From NCBI GenBank assembly GCA_027625915.1, contig JANTQA010000028.1, positions 1-64,000 on the forward strand: a stretch of DNA of 64,000 nt. Direction: 5' to 3'. The position numbers and the translations under genes are program-made. Each line of letters starts with the position of its first letter. The first letter of the stretch is position 1. Below, piece after piece: positions 12,868-23,499 of the stretch. Source of the DNA: Anaeramoeba flamelloides. Lineage: Eukaryota > Metamonada > Anaeramoebidae. Under the pieces are notes generated by a model, which was given only the letters and a program-made list of their open reading frames with translations, had not been told where the DNA came from and did not search any database.

Positions 12868-13200
12868 AAGGCAGGCCCAGTGATAGAGAGTGAATTGTAT
12901 GTGTTTGAAGGGTTCTATATATATATATATATCAGAATTTTAAATTTATGCTGGAAATTTTCAAAATTGAAATCATTTTTTCACATTTTTTTACATTTTT
13001 TTAGTATTTTGCTTTTTATCTTTTTGGATTTTTTTTGATAGAAATTTTTATTAAATATTTATTCTATTTTTAGAGATAAATTTTCTAATTTGATACTATA
13101 GTTTTGAATTTCATTTTAATTAAATAACTTTAAGAAAGCAACACCGTTTTTAATTATAGTTTATTGTTGTTTTTTTGATCTTTCAATGTTTAAGTCTTCT
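12868..13200. mobile_element. Decayed MITE-2 fragment
   Basis: GGCAGGCCCAGT, GTGTTTGAAGGGTT and AAAATTGAAATCATTTTTTC align with the left part of the better MITE-2 copy at 30760-31464. The right end was not found. It also contains an (AT)n run at 12919-12934. Confidence 0.45.
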
Positions 13201-13395
13201 ATAAAATAGAAAAGTTGGGTATATATTGAAGTATAGGTTAAAAAAGTCGGTATCTGTTAGTTTTATAACATTTAATATTTTTTTTTCAGAATGGATCTTG
13301 TTTAATTGTTAGATCAAAAAAATATTAGGGAAAACTTAAAAAAAAAAAAAACAAGTGGCAGATAATGACCTGATAATCTGATTGGTTTTATTGAT

Positions 13396-13607
13396 TACAG
13401 TCAGTTCCACTTTTAAGGCACAAACTACTCAGAAATTTAAGTCACAATAAAAATCTCAAATTAAGGAACAAAATTCAGATTCTAAACTCTTTTTCAGTCA
13501 AAGGGGCCCAGTTTTATTGAAGAAATGGAAGACATTCTATGAGTTTAATTCATTACTCTTATCAAACTAAAATTTTCAATTTTTAGATCAAAATCATTTT
13601 TTCTCAT

Positions 13608-13650
<43 letters not shown>

Positions 13651-14134
13651 TTTTTTTTTAAAAAGTTACTTTGAAAAAAAAAATGTTTGAAAAACGAAAT
13701 AAACATTAAGAAAAGTTAAGCTTTGTATGTTCTTTTAAAATTCATACATTTACAAGTAAAAAATCTTATAATCAACGATTTTAATTTCCTAAAGAAATTG
13801 AGAATTTTGCACGAGATGTTCCAATGAATGGGGCCCAAAAATTTTTTAACATTTTTTTTTTTTTTGAAATTTATAGTTTGTTCAGGGGTTTCTTTTATAA
13901 TTATGGACTTTTATATGAAGTTTATTATTTCTCGTATTTCTAAACAATCTAATTTTGGTTGATTCTTAAAAATAAAGTAACTTTTTCATTTTTGGCTGGA
14001 CCCCTTTGAGTGAAATGGAGTTTAATAAAATCAATTGTAAAAAAAAAAATTACAAATTTTGTGCCATAATTTGAGATTTTTTAGTGCCTTAAATTCTGTT
14101 GAAAGTTTGTGTCTTTAGAGTGGAACTGACTGTA
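13396..14134. mobile_element. MITE-1 copy split by MITE-2
   Basis: The left half runs 13396-13484 and the right half 14023-14134. The outer ends are TACAGTCAGTTCCACTTTTA and GTGGAACTGACTGTA. The two halves rejoin at a TA: the consensus centre (GATTCTAGTAAAAT) is recovered when the insert and one TA are removed. This shows that MITE-2 came later than this MITE-1 copy and that it duplicates TA. Confidence 0.9.
13483..14024. mobile_element. MITE-2 copy nested in MITE-1
   Basis: It is flanked by TA on both sides. The left end AACTCTTTTTCAGTCAAAGG continues with GGCCCAG; the right end is its complement (GGACCCCTTTGAGTGAAATG). It contains a T run of about 37 bases near 13616-13652. No open frame. 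Confidence 0.88.
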
Positions 14135-14430
14135 TTTAGTTTTTTAGTAATACACAAAATAAATTTAATAATTATACTTTAAAATAAAAAAAAAAACCTA
14201 AGGTTTAAAAAAAAAACAGAGATATTTTGGGTCAACATCATTCATTTTGTTTAAAAAAAAACAACAGTTTTCAAAATAGCTGTTATTGGAAGTATTGTAA
14301 AGAGTGTTTTGAAATTTAAACATTTCTTGGTCAAAAACCTTTCAACAATTCTAAACAAAAATACCGAACTAAATAATCAATATTTTTTGGAAATTTACAA
14401 AAATACACAACTTTTTTTTGGTTTTGTTAA
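14135..14430. other. A+T-rich spacer
   Basis: No gene or repeat family recognised. Confidence 0.4.
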
Positions 14431-15684
14431 ATAGAGATTTTGATGATAACATGATTAATTCACGATAAAGTTACAAAAATAACGATAATTTCCATCAAAT
14501 CACGATAATTTCAGAAAATCACGATATTCAATATTATCGCGATAATATAACAAATCGCGAAATTCTAAAAAACTGCGATAAATACAAAAATATCGCGATT
14601 AAAAAGTAATCGCGATAAAATAGTTGATGGGTTTTTGGGTTAATTGAGAAATATTTTTACAAAAAAATTTTTTTTGATCAAAAAATAGATTAGGTGAAAA
14701 AAAGTCATTCTTTGAAAAAACAACAAAAAAGATACTTGATCCAATCAAGGATCAGATCCAAGAGTTTTAGTGTGTTTTCATTATATTTAGTTGACAAACC
14801 TATCGATCCTTTAAGATCAACAACAATAAGAAATAAATAGAAATAAATATTTTTTCAGTTAATTGTGGTGTTGTAAATTGAGTTGAATAAAAGACCTTCT
14901 AAAACAACCAATCCTTTGTTAGTTCTTTAAAGAATATGTTCTTGGGTTAAAAGATTTTCAATATAATCCGAAAGCTAAAAGGGGTTAATAAACTTTTCAT
15001 TAGCTTTCACAACATCCTTGCCATTTGATCACCAATTATTAAGATTTTTTATAGAAATTGTTTTCTTGTTCTTTTTCTTCTTTGAGCATCTCTGTATTGG
15101 ACAGAAAACACTATTAGCTCTTAGAGGTTTTTGTATGATCGATCACCAATCAGAAGGAAAATTATTCTTTATTCTTTTTTGCTATTTAAAATTGTGAAAG
15201 TAACAACTCCATTGTAAGAAAACACATCTATCTTATATTCAATTATATTATTGGAATGGGTAATTATTAGTTTGATCATAAAATTTGTTTGAGATTTGAT
15301 ATTTTGTTAAAAAAAAAAAATGAAAAGAAAACAATTTTTTTCCAGAACAAACCAAACTCATTGCCTTTATAAAAACTTTACGTCTTTCAAAAAATACAAA
15401 CACTTGAAGACAGTACACAACCCTTACAAACACTTTCTAACATTTATGAAAAGGGGAAATTGTTGTAAAAGTCATAATTCTTTTGTAAAACTCTCAGAGA
15501 TTTTTTTAAGGTAATCTCAAAAAAATAATTTTTCATTTTTTCGCGATAATGTGAATATCTTGATAATGTTGAATATCGCGATTTTATGATTTTGTGCGAT
15601 AAAGTTGGACTAATCACGATTTTTAATATTATCGCGATTTTATTGTTAATATCATGATAATATATGTTATCATCAAAACCTCTA
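14431..15684. mobile_element. CGCGATA-rich element, copy 2
   Basis: It starts TAGAGATTTTGATGATAAC and ends GTTATCATCAAAACCTCTA, a clean terminal inverted repeat. Both subterminal regions (about 14478-14622 and 15540-15660) are filled with TCGCGATA and related near-palindromes; the core matches copy 1 at 5912-7240. The two ends fit TA-to-TA insertion. It lies directly at the 5' end of the surviving LINE copy 1, so it may have inserted into that LINE or mark its truncation point. Confidence 0.7.
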
Positions 15685-16256
15685 ATATATAAGTAAAAAA
15701 CCAAAAAATATATATATATATTCTTAATTTTATTAAAAATTTCACAATAGATAAAAATAATTTATTAATTATTAAAATAGAAGAAATATTTTCAATAATC
15801 AAAATTAAGGAAATTATCAAATGTCAAAAATATCTATCAGTCAAAGAATTTGATAAAATATTTCAATATAAATCAATAAAAAATCAAAGTAGTAAATTCT
15901 ATATATAAATTAGGAAAACTTTATAAAAATAATCCAAAAAATATATTTTAATTGGATTAAAGATATATCTCGGAAAAATATTAAATTTATTAAAAACAGA
16001 AAGTTACTATTCATTCAAAAATCTGGCGGTGAAGGTATTCCGCTTAATTAATCGACCAATTTCAATTAATCAAAAACTCCCAAGATTTTTTAGTAAATTG
16101 TTATATGCCGGAATTCAAGATTCTTGGGACTTAGTTTCAAAACCCCCAAATTGGATTAAAAAAAAAAAAATAGATACCAGAATTGCAGTTTTAAACTTAT
16201 CGAGTGAATATTAAAAAATAAAAGATAAATTTAAAAAAGAAGATATGTATATTATT

Positions 16257-16291
<35 letters not shown>

Positions 16292-17175
16292 CAAATTTTT
16301 TTATTTCTATTCATCATCCACTTCTTTATTATTCAATTAAAAAATTTAAAAAAAATAAAATTATAGTAGAATACCTATTTGTTTATTGTTCAGGGGGGGG
16401 GGGGGCGGGGGGTGTCTACCAGAGAGGTCCATTATCTGATTTATTATTTGGATTTATTACTCGTTTTCTCTTAGAAAAAATTTAATCAAGATTGTTACAT
16501 GTTCAATTGTTTGTAGATGATCTGATTTTACTGATGGGGGGATGATTAATAGAAATAAATTTCCAATTACAAAAAATCTCTAAACTAATAAGAGATTATG
16601 GAATGAATCATAGCGATGATAAAACTAAAAAAACTTTAATTCCAAAAGAAAGTTTATATCTTGGTATTTGACTAGAAAAAAACTCATTTAAAATTTAACC
16701 TAGATAAAGTTAGGGTCAATTTTAAAAAATTAATCAATATCTCAAGCAAAAAAAAAAAAAAAAAACATCTAATGAATTAATAATTCAATTTTTTAAAGCT
16801 GTATTGCATTGCCAATTATTATAAAGATTGTAAATATTTGATTTGACAAAAACAAATTGTAAAGATATTGAGACGTGGATTAATAAAAAAAAAATTACAA
16901 AATTTTTATTGATCAACCCGCATTCCCCTAGGCTTATTTATAAAATTGAAGCAAAATTGAATCTGGTCAGAAGAACAATATATAAAAGAAGATTTAAATC
17001 AATTCAAAAATTATTATATCCTCCATTTTGATAGATTAATTAATTATCTCCCTTTTAGAAAAAAAGAATCAGAAAATATAAATTGACACTCTAAAAATTA
17101 TAAAAAACTCGAAAATTTACTAGATAATTTTAGAATTAAAACCTTAGAAAATAGTCCAAGTTGGAAATTTCGTTA

Positions 17176-17855
17176 GGTTTTTTTTAATTTAAGAAATAAA
17201 CTGAAAATTTAAGAAATTTTCAGTTTATTTCTTAAATTAAAAAAAACCTAGACACTCCCCAAGAATATCTAAAAATTATATAAATCAATAATACTATAAA
17301 TAAGCAGTTGTTTCGTCAAGTGTAACGAATTGTCTATATTTTCTTGAGGTTTTCTGTTTCATTAGTAAAATCAATAGATTTTTGTTAGGTTTTTTTTGAG
17401 TTTTCTATTTATTAGTGATTTTCGTTATGTTTTTTTTACTTTTCGAAATAAACAGAAAATTTGTTAAAAATTTCTGTTTATTTCACAAGGTAAAAAAACC
17501 TAGAACACTTGTTAAATAAAATAGAAAACCACAAAAAAACCTAGAACACTTCACAAATAAATAGAAAACTCAAAATCAACCTAATAAAAATCTATTTATT
17601 TTACAAAGAAACGGAAAACTCAATGAAAGCCGAAAGACACTTTTCCAGAATTTAAAAGTATAGAGAAAAATCAAATATTTTACTCAATTCTTTTGAATTC
17701 GGGGATAACTAAAGATGATTTTTTTAAATTTAAGAAATGAAAAGAAAATTATTTTAATTTTCTTTTTATTTCTCAAATTAAAAAAAAAACCTAACTACTC
17801 CCCAAGAATATCTAAAAATAGTACAAATCAATAATACTATAAATAAGCAGAAAAA
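17176..17855. mobile_element. Hairpin-cluster element inside LINE copy 1
   Basis: It opens with a nearly perfect hairpin at 17176-17249 (TTAAGAAATAAACTGAAAAT and its complement). Further hairpins follow at about 17424-17507, 17643-17700 and 17732-17795, separated by words such as CTAGAACACTTCACAAATAA. A stretch of LINE sequence (AAGAATATCTAAAAAT to AATAAGCAG, about 47 bp) is present on both sides, at about 17261-17307 and 17807-17852, as a flank duplication. Homologous clusters occur at 38930-39140 and 43000-43830. No coding capacity. Confidence 0.7.
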
Positions 17856-17914
17856 ATATTTAAAATGGAAGGATTCAACTTCAATTTTAAAACTCAGAAA
17901 TTTTACAAATTACC

Positions 17915-18601
17915 TTAAGGGTCTATTCATTTACCGTGAAAAGACACCATACTCAAGGTGTGACCTGAGACCAAAAAGGGTATTCTGAAATAGACCTTCT
18001 TGTGGTTTACAAAATTCAAATAACAAAAAAAAAATTCCATTGGATCTCTTTGACTAAAAATTCAACGAAGAAAACGAGTTCTCAATTTCAAAAAATCAAA
18101 ATTTTTAAAAAAAAAATTCATCTTTTCTCATTTTCTTTTTCAAAAGAGGTTAAATTTCAATAATTTAAAACAAATTGCTTTCTTGAATTTCGCAATCAAT
18201 TTTAATTCGATTTAATCCTTTAGTGGTTATTTTGTAACCCACTAAATTTGACCAAGTAAGGATTATGTAATAATCTTGAGATAAAAATAACTCATTTGAA
18301 AAAAGAAAAAATTGAAAAAAAAAGTCACCGAGATCTCAAAAAGCGCCAGATAGCGACACTTCAAAACTGACATAGTTGTTTTCAAAATTGTATATTCTAA
18401 CCATTCTAATTGGAAATTGAGTGTCGCTCTTTGGCGCTTTTTTCTAAAAATGTCCTCATTTTTGGTTGTTGATTTTTGGAGATCGATCGTACATCATAGG
18501 TTGGTTGGTTTTTGATTGCTGTTAGGGTAAAAATAAAAATTACTAAAAAGTTTTTTTCCATTTCAGAATTGAAAATTTCACCGTAATGACTCGACCCTTA
18601 A
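17915..18601. mobile_element. piggyBac-like TTAA element inside LINE copy 1
   Basis: The ends are TTAAGGGTCTATTCATTTAC and GTAATGACTCGACCCTTAA, an inverted pair with TTAA at both edges. Removing the element and one TTAA restores alignment to the uninterrupted LINE (AATTACCTTAACGAGTATTC against AATTATTTAAACAGGTACTC). A second inverted pair inside (AAAGCGCCAGATAGCGACAC near 18339 and its complement near 18420) may be a further small element. No transposase frame. Confidence 0.8.
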
Positions 18602-18955
18602 CGAGTATTCTTATGATATGAATAAAAATAAATCAAAACTATGTCAATTATGTAAAAAAATGAACAATTTAGATATTATTGAAGATTTATAACATTTTCT
18701 ATGGAATTGCTCAGCCCATGAAAATAATGGCAAAATCTGGATATCTCAATTAAAAAACAAATAAAATATCTAATATATTAAATAAATATAATATTTCTAA
18801 TATTATTATAAAAAGGGATCCAAATTGCTTATTAGCCTTAGTGAGTAATAAACTTAATTTTGATTCTTTAATTAAATTCCTAAATAAAAAATTAGGAATT
18901 CAGGCAAATAAGAGGGGTCAATAACTCCTCGTCAAAAAATAAATAAAAAAAAAAA

Positions 18956-19331
18956 TAAACAACTTTTTGATTTTTTATACTTTTTCACTTTTCCAAATTT
19001 CCCTTCTTAAGATGCTTGGGTTCCTTAGGTTTCTTCTCTTTTTGTTTTTTTTTTTGTGTTTGGGGAAGGTAAAAGGAATAAAAAATCATTATAAGAATTG
19101 GTTGAACTGGTCATGACTAACCCAACCAAACTTCTTCATGATCAGATCTAAAATGAATTGAGCTGGATTTATGCAACTGAACAGAATCCAACGAATGCGA
19201 TTGAAAGACGAACCAAAGTGAACCGAATTGAACTTTCCGTACTATCTGTTGAGTCGTTACTTTGACTGGGTTTTTGCTGTCAAGTCAGTATATTGTACTG
19301 GGATTTTACGAAAACTAGATTTGGGAAACTT

Positions 19332-19376
<45 letters not shown>
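18956..19376 (+). other. Possible retro-inserted sequence with a long A tail
   Basis: This stretch is less A+T-rich than its surroundings, from GGTTGAACTGGTCATGACTA through AACCGAATTGAACTTTCCG, and ends in an uninterrupted run of more than 40 A at about 19335-19376. A pure 3' A tail suggests reverse transcription of an RNA. I found no open frame, no clear pol III box pair and no obvious target duplication. A SINE or a processed fragment is possible. Confidence 0.35.
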
Positions 19377-19377
<1 letters not shown>

Positions 19378-19885
19378 CAAAGCAACTGAATTGAAAATTT
19401 CTAAAACCAAATCTTATTCTTAAAAACCAGAGCTTTATAGATTCAACCCATCTATGAAGTTCTAAATCACAATTTAATAAAGCAGCCTATTTCATTTTAT
19501 CTATAGTTGTTCAAATATTTAGAACTCTTTATTAAAATAACCTATGGTGCCGATCGAAAAAAAAAATGACATAAAAGGAAACAACCACCAGCCCATTCAA
19601 CACTTGAGGATACCCAAAAAAAAAAAAAAAACTTTTCACCGAAATTTTTACTTTTTTTCTATTATTTTTTGACTCTCTTTGATTTCTTGCTTTTCTTTCT
19701 CTTTTTCTTGTCCTTTTTCAGAAATAATTTTTTCTTTTCATTTTTTAAAGAAAAGATATCCTCTGAACTGTAATCCTGCCTACACTAAGGTTAGGATAAA
19801 AAATCTTATATACAATTTTAGAGTTGCAGGCAAACAGGAGGTAATTTTGTTAGATCACCTAGGCTAAACAATAAAAAATAAAAAA
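19377..19885 (+). repeat. Repeat family shared with 38262-38900, copy 1
   Basis: The order CCAAATCTTATTCTTAAAAA, a TTTATAGATTCAACCCATCT block, a T/C-rich block and a final ATCCTCTGAACTGTAATCCT block is repeated, diverged, at 38262-38900. The 3' end (CAAACAGGAGGTAA, then CTAAACAATAAAAAATAAAA) resembles the LINE 3' tail (CAAACAAGAGGAACT, AAACAATAAAAAA), so it could be a LINE-mobilised short element. No gene. Confidence 0.4.
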
Positions 19886-19897
19886 AAAAATCAACAA

Positions 19898-20679
19898 CTT
19901 TTTTTGGGTGTTTGAAATATTCCCCAAAATACCCGGAAATCGAAAATACCCGAAAATTTTTTAACCACATAAAAACACGTCGTGAACAACTTCTAAGATT
20001 CCCTAGTGCCAATGTACCCAGTTTAACGGTAAAATAACAATTTTACTTTTGACAAAAATTTTTTTTTTTTAATTTTCTACTTTAAACTACTCTAAAGAGG
20101 TTTTGGTACCGTTTTAGTATGTTTGAGTAATTGTTGGTATTTATTAGGGTAAGTGTATAGGTATGTCAGGGTATTGGTCCGGGTTGTGTTTGTATGTTTT
20201 GGTTAAACCAGTTCCTTTTATAGAATGGGAAGTTAAAAAAAGTTTGGCTTGTGTCACCTTCTGTAGGATATGGGTATGTGTTGTACGATTAGATATTACT
20301 CGGTTATTTTTGGATTGTATTTAATATTACAAAATTATGGGTAATGATAAACAATTATAAATTTTCAATTCAAGTACATTTTCTCTCATTTAGTAAATAC
20401 CATTTCGAAATGATCATAAATGTTACAATCATCCAGGATACTTATTCCTTTCACACACAATGGATTGAATACCATTCCTTAAAATTTACTTTTTTTGAAA
20501 TTTGATATTTTCAGAAAAAAAATGTTCAAAAATAAAAGCCAAATTTACCTTTAAACTGAGTATATTGGCACCAGTGTTTCATAGAAGTTGTTCAAAAAGT
20601 GTTTTTTCGTGGTTAAAAAATTTTCGAGTATTTTCGATTTTCGGGTATTTTCGGGAATATTTGATAGATTCCTTTTTTT
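19898..20679. mobile_element. MULE-like non-autonomous element, copy B
   Basis: An exact 8-bp duplication CTTTTTTT flanks it at 19898-19905 and 20672-20679, though this is low-complexity. The ends GGGTGTTTGAAATATTCCC and GGGAATATTTGATAGATTC open long inverted arms containing AAATCGAAAATACCCG. It is inverted relative to copy A at 1-797. The interior has GTTTTGGTTAAACCAG and GATTAGATATTACTCGG in common with copy A. No transposase frame. Confidence 0.75.
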
Positions 20680-21020
20680 CATATCTAATCTTGAAAAAAA
20701 AAACCTGGTGTGAAAATGCCCCAAGACATTATTATTTAATGTTAATATTTGGAAATCTTCAAATCTAAATTGGTTTTATTATGAAATAAAATTTTTATAA
20801 ACTTTGGAATAAACCTACACCTAATTCATTAAAGTACTCTATCAATAGAATACTAATTTTGGTGTTTGGTAACTAAAGTAGATCTGCAATTTGGAAAAGA
20901 AAACAGGCTAGTATGGTGGTTTGATATGAATTTGTAAAACAATAGTTAAATCCTGAAAAAAAAAAAAAATTTATAAAAGTCAAAATTGGTTATTGAAACA
21001 ACTGGACAAATATATATATA
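20680..21020. other. A+T-rich spacer
   Basis: No gene or repeat recognised. Confidence 0.4.
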
Positions 21021-21184
21021 AAAATATTTTGTAGTTTGACCAATAATATCATCGAACTTTTACACAGTTGTGGCTATGTGGTCAGAAAGCTAGATCTAAA
21101 AAAATATTTTGTAGTTTGACCAATAATATCATCGAACTTTTACACAGTTGTGGCTATGTGGTCAGAAAGCTAGATCTAAAAAAA
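21021..21184. repeat. Perfect 80-bp tandem duplication
   Basis: The unit from AAAATATTTTGTAGTTTGAC to GAAAGCTAGATCTA occurs twice head to tail with no difference that I can see, period 80. A 70-codon open frame at 21068-21280 spans it but has no recognisable domain. The identity means a very recent event. Confidence 0.9.
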
Positions 21185-21676
21185 CATTCACAAAGCAGTG
21201 TATTCTTAAAGATTGTGTTATTTATGATGAATAAGTTCAGATATTTGTGTAGAGAGAACACAAATTTTCAAAATAACTAAATAGAAAAGGTATTTGAAAA
21301 TCAAAGAAATTTAAATGATCCCCGATTAATTGTTTTTAATCACCAAACCTTACTTTTGAAGGTTTCAATTTTATTCACCCAAACCCACACCAAACATAAA
21401 GAAAGAAGTATTGTCTAAAATAAACCAAAGTTTAAGGGATTAGTGTCACCATAGATTTCTCTATAATCAAAGTATTTGGTAATTGGTCGGAAATGATATT
21501 AATGCGCCATTGCTCAAATAGTTCTAAAAAATCTATTATAAATCTTATTGTACAATAAATAATTAGATTTTTAACTAAAGATCTCAATTAAAAAAGTTTC
21601 ATTTTGAGATTTTTTTAATTCCTTTTCTAAATCGAAAGAAAAATTCAAAATAATAGTATCCTGGTATTTAATAATT
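21185..21676. other. A+T-rich spacer
   Basis: No gene recognised; ordinary low-complexity sequence. Confidence 0.4.
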
Positions 21677-22781
21677 TACAGCCGTTCCATTCGACTTGTG
21701 AAGCTTTTTTCTTTCCTTTAAGCAAACCTGAAATTTTAGTTTCCTTTAAAGACCTTTTAAAGACCTTTTAAAGATGCTTTAAAGACCTTTTAAACTTTTT
21801 CATTTTCTTTAAAAAATCTTTTAAAGATCTTTTAAACTCACTTAATTTTTTTAAAACTTCTTCCAAACAAACAAAAAAAAACCACAAATAACTAATAACA
21901 AAAACACCAAAATTAGTTTGAAACAATAACTACCACTTTTACTCTGGCTCTGCCTAAGACTAGATCTGTACACATTGTTATTCACGACCTCTACTCAATT
22001 TTACAATACTCTACTCTATTTACCATACAGCCAACTTTTAAAGTTGATAATTTGTTCCTAAAATTGCTTTTAAAAACAAATGAAAATTGTAATCAAAAAT
22101 ATTTTTTTCAAACCAATTTTCCATTCAATTACTTCATGGACAAATCCACCAAATCTACGTCAAAAGTTCTCAAACTCCTATTTAAATTGAAATTGGAAAA
22201 GAAGAAAATTATCTCTCAAACAGTTCAATATCAAATTTTTTAATTTAGAAGAATATAGAGTTTATTCTAAAATCTTGAATACCCGACAAGTATTTAATCG
22301 ATCTGTACATGAAGTAATTGAATGGAAAATTGGTTTGAAAAAAATATTTTTGATTACAATTTTCATTTGTTTTTAAAAGCAATTTTAGGAACAAATTATC
22401 AACTTTAAAAGTTGGCTGTATGGTAAATAGAGTAGAGTATTGTACAATTGAGTAGAGCTTGTGAATAACAATGTGTAAGATCTAGTCTTAAGTAGAGCCA
22501 GAGTAAAAGTGGTAGTAATTGTTTCAAACTAATTTTGGTGTTTTTTGTTAGTAGTTAATTGTGGTTTTTTTGTTTGTTTTAAAAGAAGTTTTAAAAAAAT
22601 TAAGAGAGTTTAAAAGATCTTTAAAAGATCTTTAAAAGATCTTTTAAAGAAAATAAAAAAAGTTTAAAAGGTCTTTAAAGCATCTTTAAAAGGTCTTTAA
22701 AAGGTCTTTAAAGGAAAGATAAAATGATCCTTAAAGCATCTTTAAAGGGTAAACCTTCACAAGTCAAATGGAACGGCTTTA
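21677..22781. mobile_element. Foldback element, about 1.1 kb, TACAGCCGTTCC ends
   Basis: Two arms of roughly 470 bp (21677-22145 and 22308-22781) are inverted copies, ending in TACAGCCGTTCCATTCGACT and its complement, around a spacer of about 160 bp. Each arm contains a short array of the word CTTTTAAAGAC or its variant (about 21740-21840 and 22615-22745), as in foldback elements whose arms carry internal tandem repeats. The 5' heads resemble the other TACAGTC families here. The only open frame (22052-22243) reads across arm and spacer and is not convincing. Confidence 0.85.
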
Positions 22782-23282
22782 GATTTAGATCTTTTAAAAG
22801 TAACTATATTTAGAATTTTTGAATTTCAAAGATTTACTCAATAACAATCAACAAAAAAGCACAAAGACTGATTATTTTTGTTTGCTTTTGATATAAAGAT
22901 ACTTGTAACATCAATATATTTGCATGATTTGAGAAATAATTTGTCAAAAAACTTTATTTGTTAATTATAAAATTTTTTAAAAAAAACGAATTTTTTAGCA
23001 ACTAATCTACATTTCTCCACAAATTTAAGATGGATATTTTGCAACTGTGTCGTCTAAATATTGATAATTCAACCTTTAAATTTATGGTGAAATTCAGATT
23101 TTTTTCTGAAATTGTTGGGGGTTTTTACTAATACAATAGATCATTTTAATTGATGAGGTCAACAAATATTACTACTTGACTAATCGATTTTTTAGAGACA
23201 TTTGAACCATGTAGCACTCATGTGATTAAACCCAATAACAACATTCTTTGATCCTAGACTTCTCCTTGGTAGACGCTAATGC
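22782..23282. other. A+T-rich spacer
   Basis: No gene. A block at about 23225-23282 (AACATTCTTTGATCCTAGAC, CTTCTCCTTGG) recurs diverged at 24900-24957, on the other side of the TTAA element. Confidence 0.45.
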
Positions 23283-23499
23283 CTTAAGGGAGTAGCTACA
23301 CCATGAGACATGATAAAAATTTGAGAGAGATGAGATAAGAACATTTTATTTTAGTGTCGTGTGATCGTAGATTCTCGAAAAATTTTTTTAAAAAAATTAT
23401 TTGATATTTTAATTTTAGTAATGTTCAACAATAAAAAAAAATTGAGATTATATTGATAAAATTGTCATTTATTATTATTATTTTTTTATTAAAATAAAC

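Larger units (their letters stand above)
15685..18955 (+). mobile_element. LINE copy 1: 5'-truncated, decayed, twice interrupted
   Basis: Homologous to 55297-57190 of the better LINE. Readable pieces include RPISINQ, LLYAGIQDSWDLVSK, HSPRLIYK, KTLIPKE and a terminal Cys/His motif (CQLCKKMNN then HFLWNC, about 18639-18710), followed by an A-rich 3' end near 18940. The frame has many stops and shifts. Two Trp codons of the other copy (GIW and NINW) are TGA here. Low-complexity growth has replaced conserved codons: a G run at about 16393-16412 where the other copy encodes the loop before QGDPLSP, and a (TA)n run near 16259-16290. Insertions lie at 17176-17806 and 17915-18601. Confidence 0.85.

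Noticed and set aside
15320-15820. Open frames of 61-86 codons
   Set aside because: They run through the CGCGATA-rich element and the LINE junction; no coding signal of their own.
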